Source of the DNA: UMGS1781 sp045628105
Lineage (GTDB): Bacteria; Bacillota; Clostridia; TANB77; CAG-508
Assembly: GCA_045628105.1 (NCBI GenBank)
Contig: JAZQOX010000005.1
Coordinates: 1-22,562, forward strand
DNA length: 22,562 nucleotides
Reading direction: 5' to 3'
Below the pieces are notes generated by a model. It ran no database searches. It saw nothing but the letters and a program-made list of their open reading frames with translations, and was not told where the DNA came from. Positions 1 to 9,225 of the stretch are shown here, piece after piece. How positions within the stretch are numbered: position 1 is the first letter of the stretch; every line of letters starts with the position of its first letter. Both the position numbers and the translations under genes were made by a program.

Positions 1-1049
1 TTGCAATGAATATAGCAAAAAATGCTAACGAAGGTAAAATAATAATGGTTGAAGGGTATATGGATGCGGTGTCACTTCATCAAAGAGGAATTCCTAATGT
101 GGTAGCGTCTCTTGGAACTGCACTTACAGAAGGACAAGCAAGATTATTAAGAAAGTATACTGAAAAAGTTATTATTTCATATGACTCAGATGGAGCAGGA
201 CAAGCAGCAACAATGAGAGGCTTAGAAATACTTACTGGTGTTGGATGTGATGTAAGAATACTACAAATGGAAGGTGCCAAAGATCCAGACGAATATGTTA
301 TTAAATATGGAAATGGTAGATTTAATATGCTTGTTGATAACGCTATTTCTCTTATTGAATTTAAAACAAAAGTATTAAAGAAAAGTCTTGATCTAACAAA
401 TGTAAATGATAAAATTAAATTTTTAAAAGAAACTGCAAAACTATTGGCAACTGTGGATAGCAAAATTGAACAAGAGTTATATTTAGACAAAATAGCTAAA
501 GAATATGATATATCTAAAGAAGCTATATATGCAGAAATAAATAAAATGCAAAATAAAAATGTCACATCAAAGGTTTTAGAACGTGCACCAAGAATGGCAA
601 TAAAAAAAGAAGATGTAAATAAAAAGCTTATTGAAAGAGAAAAAGCAATTATTGCGTTACTAATTCAAGAAACAGAAAATGCATACAAACAAATAAAAAA
701 CGAAATCAATCCAGATGACTTTAAGTCTGAAATTAATAAAAAAATATTAATTAAACTGTATGAAGAATTCGAAAAGGGAAATAGTAATATAGGAAATGTT
801 GTTAGTTCATTCGCAGAAGATGAAGAGGCAATGAGCAGACTTACAGAAGTTATGGCAGATGGATATCAAATAAAAAATGATGAAAAAGCAATCAAAAATG
901 CAATAAATACATATAAAATTGAAAAATTAGATACAAGAAAAATGGAACTATTAGAAAAACAACAAAACCCAAATTTAAGCATAGAAGAAGAGAAAAAAAT
1001 CATTGAAGAAATAAGTAAAATAATAATTGAAAAAAAACTTATAAAATAA
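1..1049 (+). CDS. dnaG: DNA primase DnaG, C-terminal part (5' end outside window)
   Basis: This is the C-terminal part of the replicative primase, which makes RNA primers for DNA replication. The reading frame is already open at the window edge, so the ATG at base 6 is an internal Met and the N-terminal zinc-binding domain lies outside. The fragment opens in the TOPRIM domain: the VEGYMD motif with its catalytic Glu is at bases 48-65 and the DSD metal-binding motif is at 183-191. A long helical region follows, and the last ~130 residues match the variable DnaB-helicase-interacting domain. It is followed 31 bases later by rpoD, the conserved macromolecular-synthesis gene order. I am very sure of identity; only the C-terminal boundary of each domain is approximate. 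Confidence 0.96.
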   Translation, partial: AMNIAKNANEGKIIMVEGYMDAVSLHQRGIPNVVASLGTALTEGQARLLRKYTEKVIISYDSDGAGQAATMRGLEILTGVGCDVRILQMEGAKDPDEYVIKYGNGRFNMLVDNAISLIEFKTKVLKKSLDLTNVNDKIKFLKETAKLLATVDSKIEQELYLDKIAKEYDISKEAIYAEINKMQNKNVTSKVLERAPRMAIKKEDVNKKLIEREKAIIALLIQETENAYKQIKNEINPDDFKSEINKKILIKLYEEFEKGNSNIGNVVSSFAEDEEAMSRLTEVMADGYQIKNDEKAIKNAINTYKIEKLDTRKMELLEKQQNPNLSIEEEKKIIEEISKIIIEKKLIK

Positions 1050-1080
1050 AACTTTTTTCCAAAATAAAGAGGAGGATAAA

Positions 1081-2205
1081 ATGGAAGAAGAAAAAAATAT
1101 AGAAAATAAAGAAGAAAAGATTGAAGAAAGTACTGAAAAAAAGGTATCTAACATTATAAAAAAGGCTAAAGAAAAGGGTAATATAACTTATGGAGAACTT
1201 GCAACAGAGCTTGGAGAAGCAAACCCTGATCAGATAGATAAAGTCTTCGATGCTATGGAAGAAATGGGAGTAGATGTTTTAAAAGATGATGATATCGAGG
1301 AACCTGATTTAGAAGATCTTGAAGAAGTCGAAAACCTTAAATTAGAAGATTTAGATTCAATGACATTTGAGGGTGTTGGTACAGATGATCCTGTTAGAAT
1401 GTATTTAAGAGAAATTGGAAAAATTAAACTTCTTTCTTTTGATGAGGAACTTGAACTAGCTAAAAAAATATTAGAAGGTGATGAGGAAGCAAAACAAAAA
1501 CTTTCAGAATCAAACTTAAGGTTAGTAGTTAGTATTGCAAAGAAATATGTAGGAAGAGGACTTTTATTTCTTGACTTAATTCAAGAAGGAAACATGGGAT
1601 TAATAAAAGCTGTCGAAAAATTTGATTATACAAAAGGATATAAATTTAGTACTTATGCAACATGGTGGATTAGACAAGCAATTACAAGAGCAATTGCTGA
1701 TCAGGCAAGAACAATAAGAATACCTGTTCACATGGTTGAAACAATAAATAGATTAATCCGTACTTCAAGATTACTATTACAAAGATTAGGAAGAGAACCA
1801 AGTCCAGAAGAAATTGCAAAGGAAATGGACTTACCAGTTGAAAAAGTTATGGAAATTCAAAAGATTGCACAAGACCCAGTATCTTTGGAAACACCTATAG
1901 GAGAAGAAGATGACAGCCATTTAGGAGACTTTATACAAGATGAAGATAGTCCTGCACCACAAGATTCAGCTTCATTTACACTTATGAAAGAACAACTTGA
2001 GGAAGTTATGAATACATTAACACCAAGAGAAGCAAAGGTTCTAAAACTAAGATTTGGTTTAGAAGATGGTAGAGCAAGAACTCTTGAAGAAGTTGGTAAA
2101 GAATTTGAAGTTACAAGAGAGAGAATAAGACAAATAGAAGCAAAGGCACTTAGAAAACTAAGACATCCAAGCAGAAGTAAAAGATTACGTGACTATATGA
2201 ATTAA
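1081..2205 (+). CDS. rpoD: RNA polymerase primary sigma factor (sigma-70/SigA)
   Basis: This is the main vegetative sigma factor, 374 residues, a usual length for Firmicute SigA. An acidic N-terminal region (1-100, with a short region 1.1-like part) precedes region 1.2 at about 102-135 (DDPVRMYLREIG). Region 2 spans about 145-215, including the -10-binding helix around YATWWIRQAI (192-201). Region 3 follows, then region 4 at about 310-374, with the helix-turn-helix TLEEVGKEFEVTRERIRQIE that reads the -35. The start ATG has a GAGGAGG ribosome binding site a few bases upstream. It is probably co-transcribed with dnaG, and a hairpin terminator begins five bases after its stop. The sigma-A promoters proposed elsewhere in this window match the specificity expected of this protein. 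Confidence 0.97.
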   Translation: MEEEKNIENKEEKIEESTEKKVSNIIKKAKEKGNITYGELATELGEANPDQIDKVFDAMEEMGVDVLKDDDIEEPDLEDLEEVENLKLEDLDSMTFEGVGTDDPVRMYLREIGKIKLLSFDEELELAKKILEGDEEAKQKLSESNLRLVVSIAKKYVGRGLLFLDLIQEGNMGLIKAVEKFDYTKGYKFSTYATWWIRQAITRAIADQARTIRIPVHMVETINRLIRTSRLLLQRLGREPSPEEIAKEMDLPVEKVMEIQKIAQDPVSLETPIGEEDDSHLGDFIQDEDSPAPQDSASFTLMKEQLEEVMNTLTPREAKVLKLRFGLEDGRARTLEEVGKEFEVTRERIRQIEAKALRKLRHPSRSKRLRDYMN

Positions 2206-2209
2206 TATA

Positions 2210-2250
2210 AAAACAATTGTCAATTTTATAAAACATTTGACAATTGTTTT
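2210..2250 (+). terminator. Intrinsic terminator after rpoD
   Basis: A perfect 14-base inverted repeat (AAAACAATTGTCAA at 2210-2223 and its complement at 2237-2250) encloses a 13-base loop, and the right arm ends in four T. It starts just after the rpoD stop. The stem is A+T-rich and the T tract short, so termination may be partial. Confidence 0.7.
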
Positions 2251-2291
2251 ATGTAATATTTGAGACTAAAAAAGAAGGGATTGATATACAT

Positions 2292-4940
2292 ATGTGTAAC
2301 CATAATTTAGATGGAAAATATGAACCAAATGAATTTGAAGAAAAAATATATAATAATTGGGTAGAAAAAGGATATTTTAAACCTACAGGAGAAAAATCAA
2401 AGGGTAATTATTGTATAATGATGCCACCTCCAAACGTTACGGGTAAATTACATATGGGACATGCGTTAGATGGAACATTACAAGATATTCTAATAAGATT
2501 TAAAAGAATGCAAGGATATAATACTCTTTGGGTTCCAGGAACAGACCATGCTGCAATTTCAACAGAAGTAAAAATTGTTGAAAAATTAAAAAAAGATGGT
2601 ATAGATAAACACGATTTAGGAAGAGAAAAATTTATAGAAGAAGCATGGAAATGGACAGAAGAGTATGGTGGAACAATTGTAAGACAACAAAAAAGATTAG
2701 GTTGTAGTGCAGATTGGTCAAGAGCAAGATTTACTATGGATGAAGGACTATCAAAGGCTGTTTTACAAGTCTTTAAAAAACTTTACGATAAAGGCTTAAT
2801 TTACAAGGGCAAGAGAATGATAAACTGGTGCCCATGCTGTAATACCTCTATTTCAGATGCAGAAGCAGTTTATGAAGAGGAACCTACATCTTTATGGCAT
2901 ATAAAATATAAAGTTGTTGGTGAAGAAAAATATTTAACAGTAGCTACAACAAGACCAGAAACAATGTTAGGAGATACAGCAGTTGCAGTTCACCCAGATG
3001 ACGAAAGATATAAAGACTTAGTAGGTAAAAAATGTATTTTACCAATAATGAACAAAGAAATTCCAATTATAGCAGATGAATTTGTTGAAAAAGAATTTGG
3101 TACAGGATGTGTTAAAATTACACCAGCACACGATCCAAACGATTATCAGGCAGGTCTATCACATAATTTAGAAATAATAGAAGTTTTTGATGAAAACTTT
3201 AAAATGGGAAATTTAGTTCCAGAATATGCTGGACTTGATTTATTAGAAGCTAGAAAGAAAATTGTTGAAAAACTACAAGAACTTGGTGTACTTGTAAAAA
3301 TAGAACCATATATGCATAATGTTGCAAAGCACGATAGATGTGGTGCAACAATAGAGCCAAAGGTTTCAGATCAATGGTTTGTTGCAATGAAAGAATTAGC
3401 AAAACCTGCAATTGAAGCAGTTAAAACAGGTAAGACAAAATTTGTACCAGAAAAATTTGAAAAAACATACTTTAACTGGTTAGAAAACATACAAGATTGG
3501 TGTATTTCTCGTCAAATTTGGTGGGGACATCAAATTCCAGCATATTATTGCTCAGATTGTGGACATATAAATGTTGAAACTGAAAAGCCATCAAAATGTT
3601 CAAAATGTGGAGGAACAAATCTTAAACAAGATGAAGATACTTTGGATACATGGTTTAGCTCTGCTTTATGGCCATTTTCAACACTTGGTTGGCCAGAAAA
3701 TACGGAAGATCTTAAAACATTCTTCCCAACAAACACATTAGTTACAGGATACGATATAATTTTCTTCTGGGTTGTAAGAATGATGTTCTCAAGTATAGAA
3801 CAAACTGGTGAAGTTCCATTCAGAGATGTATTCATTCATGGTATCGTAAGAGATAGTCAAGGAAGAAAAATGTCTAAGAGTTTAGGCAATGGAATTGACC
3901 CACTTGAAATTATTGAAAAATACGGTACTGATAGCTTAAGATATTCATTAATATCAGGCACATCTGCTGGAAATGATATGAGATTTATGCCTGAAAAACT
4001 TGAAGCAGCAGGAAACTTTGGAAATAAAATTTGGAATGCAGCTAAATTTGTTTTAATGAATTTAGAAGATGCAGATGAAATCATACTTAAAGGAGATATT
4101 GAATTATCAAATCTACAAATTGAAGACAAATGGATTTTATCAAAACTTAACACATTAGCAGGAGAAGTAAGTACAAATATTGGAAACTATGATTTAGGTG
4201 TTGCATTAGATAAAATATATACATTCATATGGAACGAATTTTGCGATTGGTATATTGAAATTGTAAAAACAAGATTATATGATAAAGAAAACGTAACACG
4301 TACAACAGCACAATATGTTTTAAATAAAGTATTAGGAGATGCATTAAAACTATTACATCCATTTATGCCATTCTTAACAGAAAAAATTTATAAAGAATTA
4401 TATAATAATGATGAAAGCGTTATGATTGCAAAATACCCAGAATATTCTGAAAGACTAAACTTCAAGGTTGAAGAAAGACAAATTGAACAATTAAAAGAAG
4501 TTATAACAGGAATAAGAAACATAAGAACAAAAATGAATGTTCATCCATCTAAAAAATCAAAACTTATTTTTATTGCAAATAATGAGTACAAAAAGGTAAT
4601 AGAAAAATCTGAAGGATTTATAAAAAAACTTGGATTTGGTGAAGAGATTGAAATTAGAGAAAATAAAGAGGCTGTTCCACAAAATGCTATTAATATTTTA
4701 ACATCAGAACTTGAAGTATTTATGCCATTTGAAGACTTAGTTGATATTGAAGAAGAAAAACAAAGACTTCAAAAAGAAAAAGAAAAAATATTAATAGAAA
4801 AAGAAAAAACAGATAAAATGCTTGGAAATCCAGGATTTATAGCAAAAGCACCTGAGTCTAAGGTTAAAGAAGAACAAGAAAAACTAAAAAAATTCAATGA
4901 AATGCTTGATAATATTGAGCAGAGAATAAATAATTTATAA
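2292..4940 (+). CDS. valS: Valyl-tRNA synthetase
   Basis: This class Ia aminoacyl-tRNA synthetase charges tRNA-Val in the cytosol; 882 residues, normal for Firmicutes. The HIGH signature appears as HMGH (54-57) after PPPNVTGKL, and KMSKS is at 526-530. Between them lie the editing (CP1) domain and cysteine pairs typical of ValRS. The last ~70 residues are a Glu/Lys-rich coiled coil, the tRNA-binding C-terminal arm of the family. I place the start at ATG 2292: it has an AGAAGGG ribosome binding site about 11 bases upstream, whereas the in-frame TTG at 2244 lies inside the rpoD terminator. The leader is too short for a T-box. No convincing separate promoter was found, so read-through from rpoD is possible. 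Confidence 0.97.
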   Translation: MCNHNLDGKYEPNEFEEKIYNNWVEKGYFKPTGEKSKGNYCIMMPPPNVTGKLHMGHALDGTLQDILIRFKRMQGYNTLWVPGTDHAAISTEVKIVEKLKKDGIDKHDLGREKFIEEAWKWTEEYGGTIVRQQKRLGCSADWSRARFTMDEGLSKAVLQVFKKLYDKGLIYKGKRMINWCPCCNTSISDAEAVYEEEPTSLWHIKYKVVGEEKYLTVATTRPETMLGDTAVAVHPDDERYKDLVGKKCILPIMNKEIPIIADEFVEKEFGTGCVKITPAHDPNDYQAGLSHNLEIIEVFDENFKMGNLVPEYAGLDLLEARKKIVEKLQELGVLVKIEPYMHNVAKHDRCGATIEPKVSDQWFVAMKELAKPAIEAVKTGKTKFVPEKFEKTYFNWLENIQDWCISRQIWWGHQIPAYYCSDCGHINVETEKPSKCSKCGGTNLKQDEDTLDTWFSSALWPFSTLGWPENTEDLKTFFPTNTLVTGYDIIFFWVVRMMFSSIEQTGEVPFRDVFIHGIVRDSQGRKMSKSLGNGIDPLEIIEKYGTDSLRYSLISGTSAGNDMRFMPEKLEAAGNFGNKIWNAAKFVLMNLEDADEIILKGDIELSNLQIEDKWILSKLNTLAGEVSTNIGNYDLGVALDKIYTFIWNEFCDWYIEIVKTRLYDKENVTRTTAQYVLNKVLGDALKLLHPFMPFLTEKIYKELYNNDESVMIAKYPEYSERLNFKVEERQIEQLKEVITGIRNIRTKMNVHPSKKSKLIFIANNEYKKVIEKSEGFIKKLGFGEEIEIRENKEAVPQNAINILTSELEVFMPFEDLVDIEEEKQRLQKEKEKILIEKEKTDKMLGNPGFIAKAPESKVKEEQEKLKKFNEMLDNIEQRINNL

Positions 4941-4941
4941 T

Positions 4942-4987
4942 AAAAAACAAAGTATTAGAAAAAATTCTAATACTTTGTTTTTTTATT
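4942..4987. terminator. Bidirectional terminator between valS and the convergent membrane-protein gene
   Basis: A 16-base inverted repeat (arms 4945-4960 and 4965-4980, loop AAAA) is flanked by a T run on the right and an A run on the left. It can therefore stop valS transcripts on the plus strand and the 4987-5400 gene on the minus strand. Confidence 0.85.
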
Positions 4988-5400
4988 TAATCACAATAGT
5001 CTTTATTTCTAATTTTCAAACAAGAAATTAGAAAAAGAACATTTAGTAATGTTTCAACAAAAAAGAAGCCAATTGTACCAATTAAAATTGCTATAGAAAA
5101 TGATCCAGTAGGCAAAGCTGAAATTGTTAAAGCAATAATACTAGAAAATATTAAACCAACAATTAATGAAATCAAACATGTTTTACACAAACAGAATCTA
5201 TTAAGTTGGGCACTTTTACAAAAATATGAAAATAAAATAAAGAGTAAAACTATAATCCCAAGGGCTAAAGAAGCATATATAAATGGTAAAATAGTTGCTA
5301 TTAAGCTTAGTCGATATGCTAAACCAATACATGAACCAATTAACAATCCAGTAATAATAGTACAAAAACAGTGACATGAGTTATGAGTAGTACATAACAT
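4987..5400 (-). CDS. Cysteine-rich four-helix membrane protein, function unknown
   Basis: I do not recognise this 137-residue protein. It is almost entirely hydrophobic, with four likely membrane helices at about 12-29, 34-59, 75-95 and 101-128. It has eleven cysteines, clustered at the N-terminus (3, 9, 11, 13) and in the loop before helix 3 (61, 70, 72, 75), with others at 24, 127 and 136. The start is well supported: ATG at 5400 follows an AAGGAGGG site. It stands alone on the minus strand, convergent with valS and divergent from the surface locus. A sequence resembling a sigma E promoter lies just upstream, and a shared terminator lies downstream. A sporulation role is an inference from that promoter and the Cys content it shares with the CotJ proteins here. 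Confidence 0.82.
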   Translation of the reverse strand: MLCTTHNSCHCFCTIITGLLIGSCIGLAYRLSLIATILPFIYASLALGIIVLLFILFSYFCKSAQLNRFCLCKTCLISLIVGLIFSSIIALTISALPTGSFSIAILIGTIGFFFVETLLNVLFLISCLKIRNKDYCD

Positions 5401-5422
5401 AATTAATCCCTCCTTATATTTA

Positions 5423-5452
5423 TATAATATGAAAAATGTCGAAAAAATTTAC
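5423..5452 (-). promoter_or_regulatory. Possible sigma E-type (mother-cell) promoter for the minus-strand membrane protein
   Basis: Read on the minus strand, GTAAATT (5452-5446) is followed after 14 bases by CATATTAT (5431-5424). The sigma E consensus known from Bacillus is KMATATT, 14-15 bases, CATACAAT. The same CATATTAT -10 occurs upstream of cotJA in this window. No convincing sigma-A alternative was seen. This is a weak match by eye. Confidence 0.3.
5437..5443 (+). promoter_or_regulatory. Candidate Spo0A box (TGTCGAA)
   Basis: A perfect match to the seven-base Spo0A recognition core lies in the divergent intergenic region, about 40 bases upstream of the sigma-A -35 of the surface locus and inside the spacer of the possible minus-strand sigma E promoter. 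CG dinucleotides are rare in these intergenic regions, which makes the match less likely to be chance. Confidence 0.4.
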
Positions 5453-5481
5453 ATAATTATCCGATTTTTTAAAAAAAGAAC

Positions 5482-5510
5482 TTTACTTTTAATTGATTTT
5501 ATAATATAAT
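5482..5510 (+). promoter_or_regulatory. Sigma-A promoter of the surface-protein operon
   Basis: TTTACT (5482-5487), 17 bases, then TATAAT (5505-5510); a second overlapping TATAAT sits at 5500-5505. It lies about 25 bases before a GGAGGA ribosome binding site. Confidence 0.65.
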
Positions 5511-5535
5511 ATACAAGGTTTATAGGAGGAATTTT

Positions 5536-6510
5536 ATGAAAAAAAACGGATTAAAAAAATTTTTAACATTTTTATTGATTATTTTAGCTGTAATGGTAAT
5601 TCCTAATGTTGCAAGAGCAGCAAACGAAGAGGTTGTTATTGTTAAAGAAAACGATAATCAATATATTATTTATTTAAAAAATTATTTAAATAAAGAGTTT
5701 CAATTTGCGTTTTCAAATAATGCAAGTGAATTAGAAGAAAACTTAAACTTTATTAGCTCTGCTTTAGATGCAGCAAACGAGAATGCTAATAATGTAGCTT
5801 ATGTTGATTCTACTACAGTTGCTTTATTTAATAATCCAACATATTTATGGATTAAAACTAGCGGAAATATTGAAGTAAAAGCAAGAGAAATAAGCTTATC
5901 AGATAATTTATTAAAATCAGATATTGCAAAAATTGGAAAAATATCAAGAATTATTCCAATAAAACTTGAACAAGAAGTTATAGAAGACGTAACAACAGAA
6001 AGTGGTCTTAAGAAGACTACAACAGTTGGTGTTGTTAAAATTAATAGTAACTTAGCAAACTTAAAATATCAATTAATAAAAAGAAATGCAAGTGAAGAAG
6101 TAGATAAATTATTTACACTTGCTGAATTAATTGAAAAAAATGAATTTACAGATGCATATACAAGTTTAAAAGCAAGCAAAGAATTTTTAAATTTATATGA
6201 TAATGTATTTGCAAGTTTAGAAGAATCAAAATGGAATGATGTTGAAAACAGCAAAGTTATTCAACCTGAAGATACTAAAACAGGTGAAAAATATGTTTTA
6301 TGGCTTAAATCAGAAGAAATCAATGATGCACATTTCTTAACATCTTACAGAAACGAAAATGAAGAATGGGTTACAGAAGAAATTAAAACTGTATTACCTT
6401 ATACATACGATAATAACATTACTTTAATTATTTTAGGAGTAATTGTTGTTGCAATTATAGTTGTTACTGTAAGAATTATTTTCTTGAAAAAGAAAGAAAA
6501 TACAAAATAA
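5536..6510 (+). CDS. Secreted, C-terminally membrane-anchored protein of unknown function
   Basis: I do not recognise a family for this 324-residue protein. It has a clear Sec signal peptide: a lysine-rich start, a hydrophobic core, and a likely cleavage after the ARA at about residue 28. A membrane helix at about 292-315 is followed by a short basic tail (LKKKENTK), so the predicted layout is an extracellular domain of ~260 residues held by a C-terminal helix. No Cys and no LPXTG motif were seen. The ATG has an AGGAGGA site. The next gene, a large VWA/Cna-B surface protein, starts 30 bases later with no terminator between, so the two are very likely one operon and may work together at the cell surface. 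Confidence 0.85.
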   Translation: MKKNGLKKFLTFLLIILAVMVIPNVARAANEEVVIVKENDNQYIIYLKNYLNKEFQFAFSNNASELEENLNFISSALDAANENANNVAYVDSTTVALFNNPTYLWIKTSGNIEVKAREISLSDNLLKSDIAKIGKISRIIPIKLEQEVIEDVTTESGLKKTTTVGVVKINSNLANLKYQLIKRNASEEVDKLFTLAELIEKNEFTDAYTSLKASKEFLNLYDNVFASLEESKWNDVENSKVIQPEDTKTGEKYVLWLKSEEINDAHFLTSYRNENEEWVTEEIKTVLPYTYDNNITLIILGVIVVAIIVVTVRIIFLKKKENTK

Positions 6511-6540
6511 GTTGAAAGGATAAATGGGGGGAAAGTTAAA

Positions 6541-9222
6541 GTGAAAAAAATTTTGACACCAAAAAAAATTATAATTGGTTTAGCCACAATTGGTTTAGTT
6601 GCAGCATCAGCAACAGGTGTTACATTATTCTTAAAAGACGATGGTGAAGCAAGCGCTGCAGAACAACAAGGAAATGTAACAGAAATTAATCAAAATAATT
6701 TACCAGTAACTGGTAATGAAATTGAGAATAATGATCCAAATGGAAATACGGTAGATCCAAATGGTAATGTTGTAGACCTTAATGGAAATACAACAGATGG
6801 TGGAAACTCTACAAGTGGAACAACAGGAACAATATCAAGAGAGGAAGTCTTAGAAAGAGTTGAAGAAACTACAATTACAGAAGAAAGAAAAGTTCTAGAG
6901 AATTTAAACATTTCTTGGACTACAATATCAATTCCTACAATAGCAAATAACATGAGCGTATTTAAACCACAATTGACAATTGAAAAAAATGCTGTAGAAG
7001 TAAATGACAACGAAATAACTGATAATACAACTGTTAGAAGTGGAGATATTGTTAAATATGAAATTAAAGTTGCTAACATCGGAAACTATAAAGCAACAAA
7101 TGTTATAATTAAAGAATCATTAGATGTTACACTAGATTCTGATAAAATAAAAGCAGGATCAGAGTTACTTAAAATTAATACATTGGAGCCAGGAAAACAA
7201 GCTAGATTTTATGTAGAATATGAAGTTACAGATCAAGATGTTGAAAATCTTAGAAAAATAGAAAATGTAATTTATGCAACAGATGGAAAAACTACAGTTT
7301 CAGATAACGATGAAACTGTTAGTATAAATCCAAATACAGAAGTTTCAGGTAAAAAAACATGGATTGATAATAATAATAAATACAACACAAGACCAGACAG
7401 TATAACAATTAATTTATTAGCTGATGGCAACAAGGTTGATGAACAAATTGTTAAACCAAATGAAGATGGTACTTGGACTTATGAATTTAAAAAAATACCA
7501 ACATATAATTCAGAAAAGAATATAATTGTATATTCAGTTGAAGAATCTTCATTAGAATTATATACATATACAACAATTGATGGATCATACGATATTGTAA
7601 ACACAATAAAACAAACAACAACAACAGTAAGTGGAAGCAAAACATGGGTAACACCAGAAGATGTAAGCAAATTAACAGCAACAGTAGAACTATACAGAGA
7701 TAATGAAAAAATAAATGAAACAACAGTAACAGGAAATAACACATACAAATTTGAAAACCTAGACAAATATGACTTAACAGATGGTCACGAATATGTATAT
7801 ACAGTAAAAGAAACTAATTTTCCTGGATATGTAGCATCATATAGAGGAAATGATATTACAAACACAAAACAAATTTCTGCTAAAAAATCAGCTGTAACTT
7901 CTACAGGTGTTGAAGAAGTAAATATTGGAGAGACAATTACTTATACAATTAGCATTACAAATAATACTGCAGAAGCTACTAAAGTAAAAGTAAAAGATAA
8001 TATTTCTGAATTGAATTCAGGAAGTATTAAAGTAGAACTTAAAGGAAACATTACTTTAGATGGAACAGCATTATCATATATTGAAGTTCAAAATCTATTT
8101 AAAGGTCAATATGAAGTTGATATGCCAGCATATACAACTAGAAAAATTGAAATTACAATAGAAATAAAAGAAGCAAATTTAGGAGATAAAATAAGTAATA
8201 CAGCATATATAGATGAGGACGCAACAAACACTGTAACAAACCCAATAGAGAGAACAGTACTTGTTACAAAGTATAAAAACAATATTTCATCAACTAACAT
8301 TGTTTTACTTCTTGATGCATCATCATCAATGAACAATACAGTAACAAAGAAAATAACAAGATTAGACGTTGCAAAAGAAGCTATTGAAAACTTTATAGAA
8401 GAAACTTACAAAATAGAGGAAAATAAAAACGTTACATTTACATTACTTACATTTGCTAATAGAGCATATACAGAAGGAAATTTGAGTACAAACAATAAAC
8501 AATTCCATGGTGGAACATTTAACTTTAATACAAATGGACAATATGACCATGCAAATGGACAATATATAATAAACATTGAAAATAAAGATGCATTCCTTAC
8601 AGCTTTTAGAACTTTAAAAGCTGATAGCGGAACAAACATGAGAGCTGGTCTAGAAGTTGCAGAAAATACAATTAAAGAAATTAAGAGCATTGAACAGTAC
8701 AAAGAATACGACACAGTTTTAATATTCTTTGGTGATGGAGAACCTTATGGTGAAACAAACTTATTAAATAATGCTGCAGGTATTAAAGCAAAAGCTCAAG
8801 ACATTAAAAATATGGAAGTAAAGGTTTATTCTATAGGATTTGGAAAAGATGCTGCAATTCAAGGTACTGAAGGATATGAAAGATTAAAAGATATAAGTGG
8901 TGACGGCAAGGTATATACTTCAACAAACTATACAGAATTAATTAAAAACTTCTCTGAAATAGTTGGAGCAGATCCAGAATATTCAGTCTTAACGATTGAT
9001 GGAAAAGCAACAATTAAAGTTAAAGAATCAGATGACAAAAAAATAATTGTTGATGCAGAGAAAAATCCTATTATTTTAACAATTGGAACAAGTGAAGTTA
9101 CAATAACAAATGCAATAGAGGCTGCTGCATGTGGCTTAACCTATTCAGAAAACGAAATTGTTTGGGATGTTTCAAATTATTTAAAGAATATCAACTTAAA
9201 AATTTCTTACCATGTTAAATAA
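6541..9222 (+). CDS. Surface protein with two Cna-B domains and a VWA domain, no sorting signal
   Basis: This 893-residue predicted surface protein starts at GTG 6541; the ATG at 6524 is out of frame and soon stops, and a G-rich ribosome binding site lies 8 bases upstream. Residues 10-31 are hydrophobic: either a signal peptide cleaved after ASA (22-24) or an uncleaved anchor. Then follow an Asn/Gly/Thr linker with a 21-base repeat, a DUF11-like region (~139-262), Cna-B domains at ~266-358 (VSGKKTW) and ~362-451 (VSGSKTW), another DUF11-like region (~455-570), and a VWA domain (~583-790). The VWA MIDAS residues are D592, S594, S596, T698 and D732. The Lys, Glu and Asn expected for Cna-B isopeptide bonds appear present. 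It ends at YHVK with no LPXTG motif, C-terminal helix or basic tail. An adhesin or pilus-like role is inferred. Confidence 0.88.
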   Translation: MKKILTPKKIIIGLATIGLVAASATGVTLFLKDDGEASAAEQQGNVTEINQNNLPVTGNEIENNDPNGNTVDPNGNVVDLNGNTTDGGNSTSGTTGTISREEVLERVEETTITEERKVLENLNISWTTISIPTIANNMSVFKPQLTIEKNAVEVNDNEITDNTTVRSGDIVKYEIKVANIGNYKATNVIIKESLDVTLDSDKIKAGSELLKINTLEPGKQARFYVEYEVTDQDVENLRKIENVIYATDGKTTVSDNDETVSINPNTEVSGKKTWIDNNNKYNTRPDSITINLLADGNKVDEQIVKPNEDGTWTYEFKKIPTYNSEKNIIVYSVEESSLELYTYTTIDGSYDIVNTIKQTTTTVSGSKTWVTPEDVSKLTATVELYRDNEKINETTVTGNNTYKFENLDKYDLTDGHEYVYTVKETNFPGYVASYRGNDITNTKQISAKKSAVTSTGVEEVNIGETITYTISITNNTAEATKVKVKDNISELNSGSIKVELKGNITLDGTALSYIEVQNLFKGQYEVDMPAYTTRKIEITIEIKEANLGDKISNTAYIDEDATNTVTNPIERTVLVTKYKNNISSTNIVLLLDASSSMNNTVTKKITRLDVAKEAIENFIEETYKIEENKNVTFTLLTFANRAYTEGNLSTNNKQFHGGTFNFNTNGQYDHANGQYIINIENKDAFLTAFRTLKADSGTNMRAGLEVAENTIKEIKSIEQYKEYDTVLIFFGDGEPYGETNLLNNAAGIKAKAQDIKNMEVKVYSIGFGKDAAIQGTEGYERLKDISGDGKVYTSTNYTELIKNFSEIVGADPEYSVLTIDGKATIKVKESDDKKIIVDAEKNPIILTIGTSEVTITNAIEAAACGLTYSENEIVWDVSNYLKNINLKISYHVK
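6733..6795 (+). repeat. Three tandem 21-base repeats in the surface-protein linker
   Basis: Three imperfect in-frame copies at 6733-6753, 6754-6774 and 6775-6795 encode DPNGNTV, DPNGNVV and DLNGNTT. Copy number could vary by slippage and change the linker length between the membrane and the adhesive domains. Confidence 0.75.
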
Positions 9223-9225
9223 ATT

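Noticed and set aside
2237..2260. TTGACA in the rpoD terminator as a valS promoter
   Set aside because: No -10-like sequence lies 16-18 bases downstream; TAATAT at 2254 is only 11 bases away.
2244..2291. Longer valS with a TTG start at 2244
   Set aside because: The codon lies inside the right arm of the rpoD terminator and has no ribosome binding site; ATG 2292 has one and begins like other ValRS proteins.
6524..6541. ATG 6524 as the start of the Cna-B/VWA gene
   Set aside because: It is out of frame with the gene and meets a stop after six codons; GTG 6541 is in frame with a G-rich site before it.
7479..7766. Two hydrophobic minus-strand open frames opposite the Cna-B region
   Set aside because: They are complements of Thr/Glu-rich coding sequence, overlap each other in different frames, and lack ribosome binding sites.
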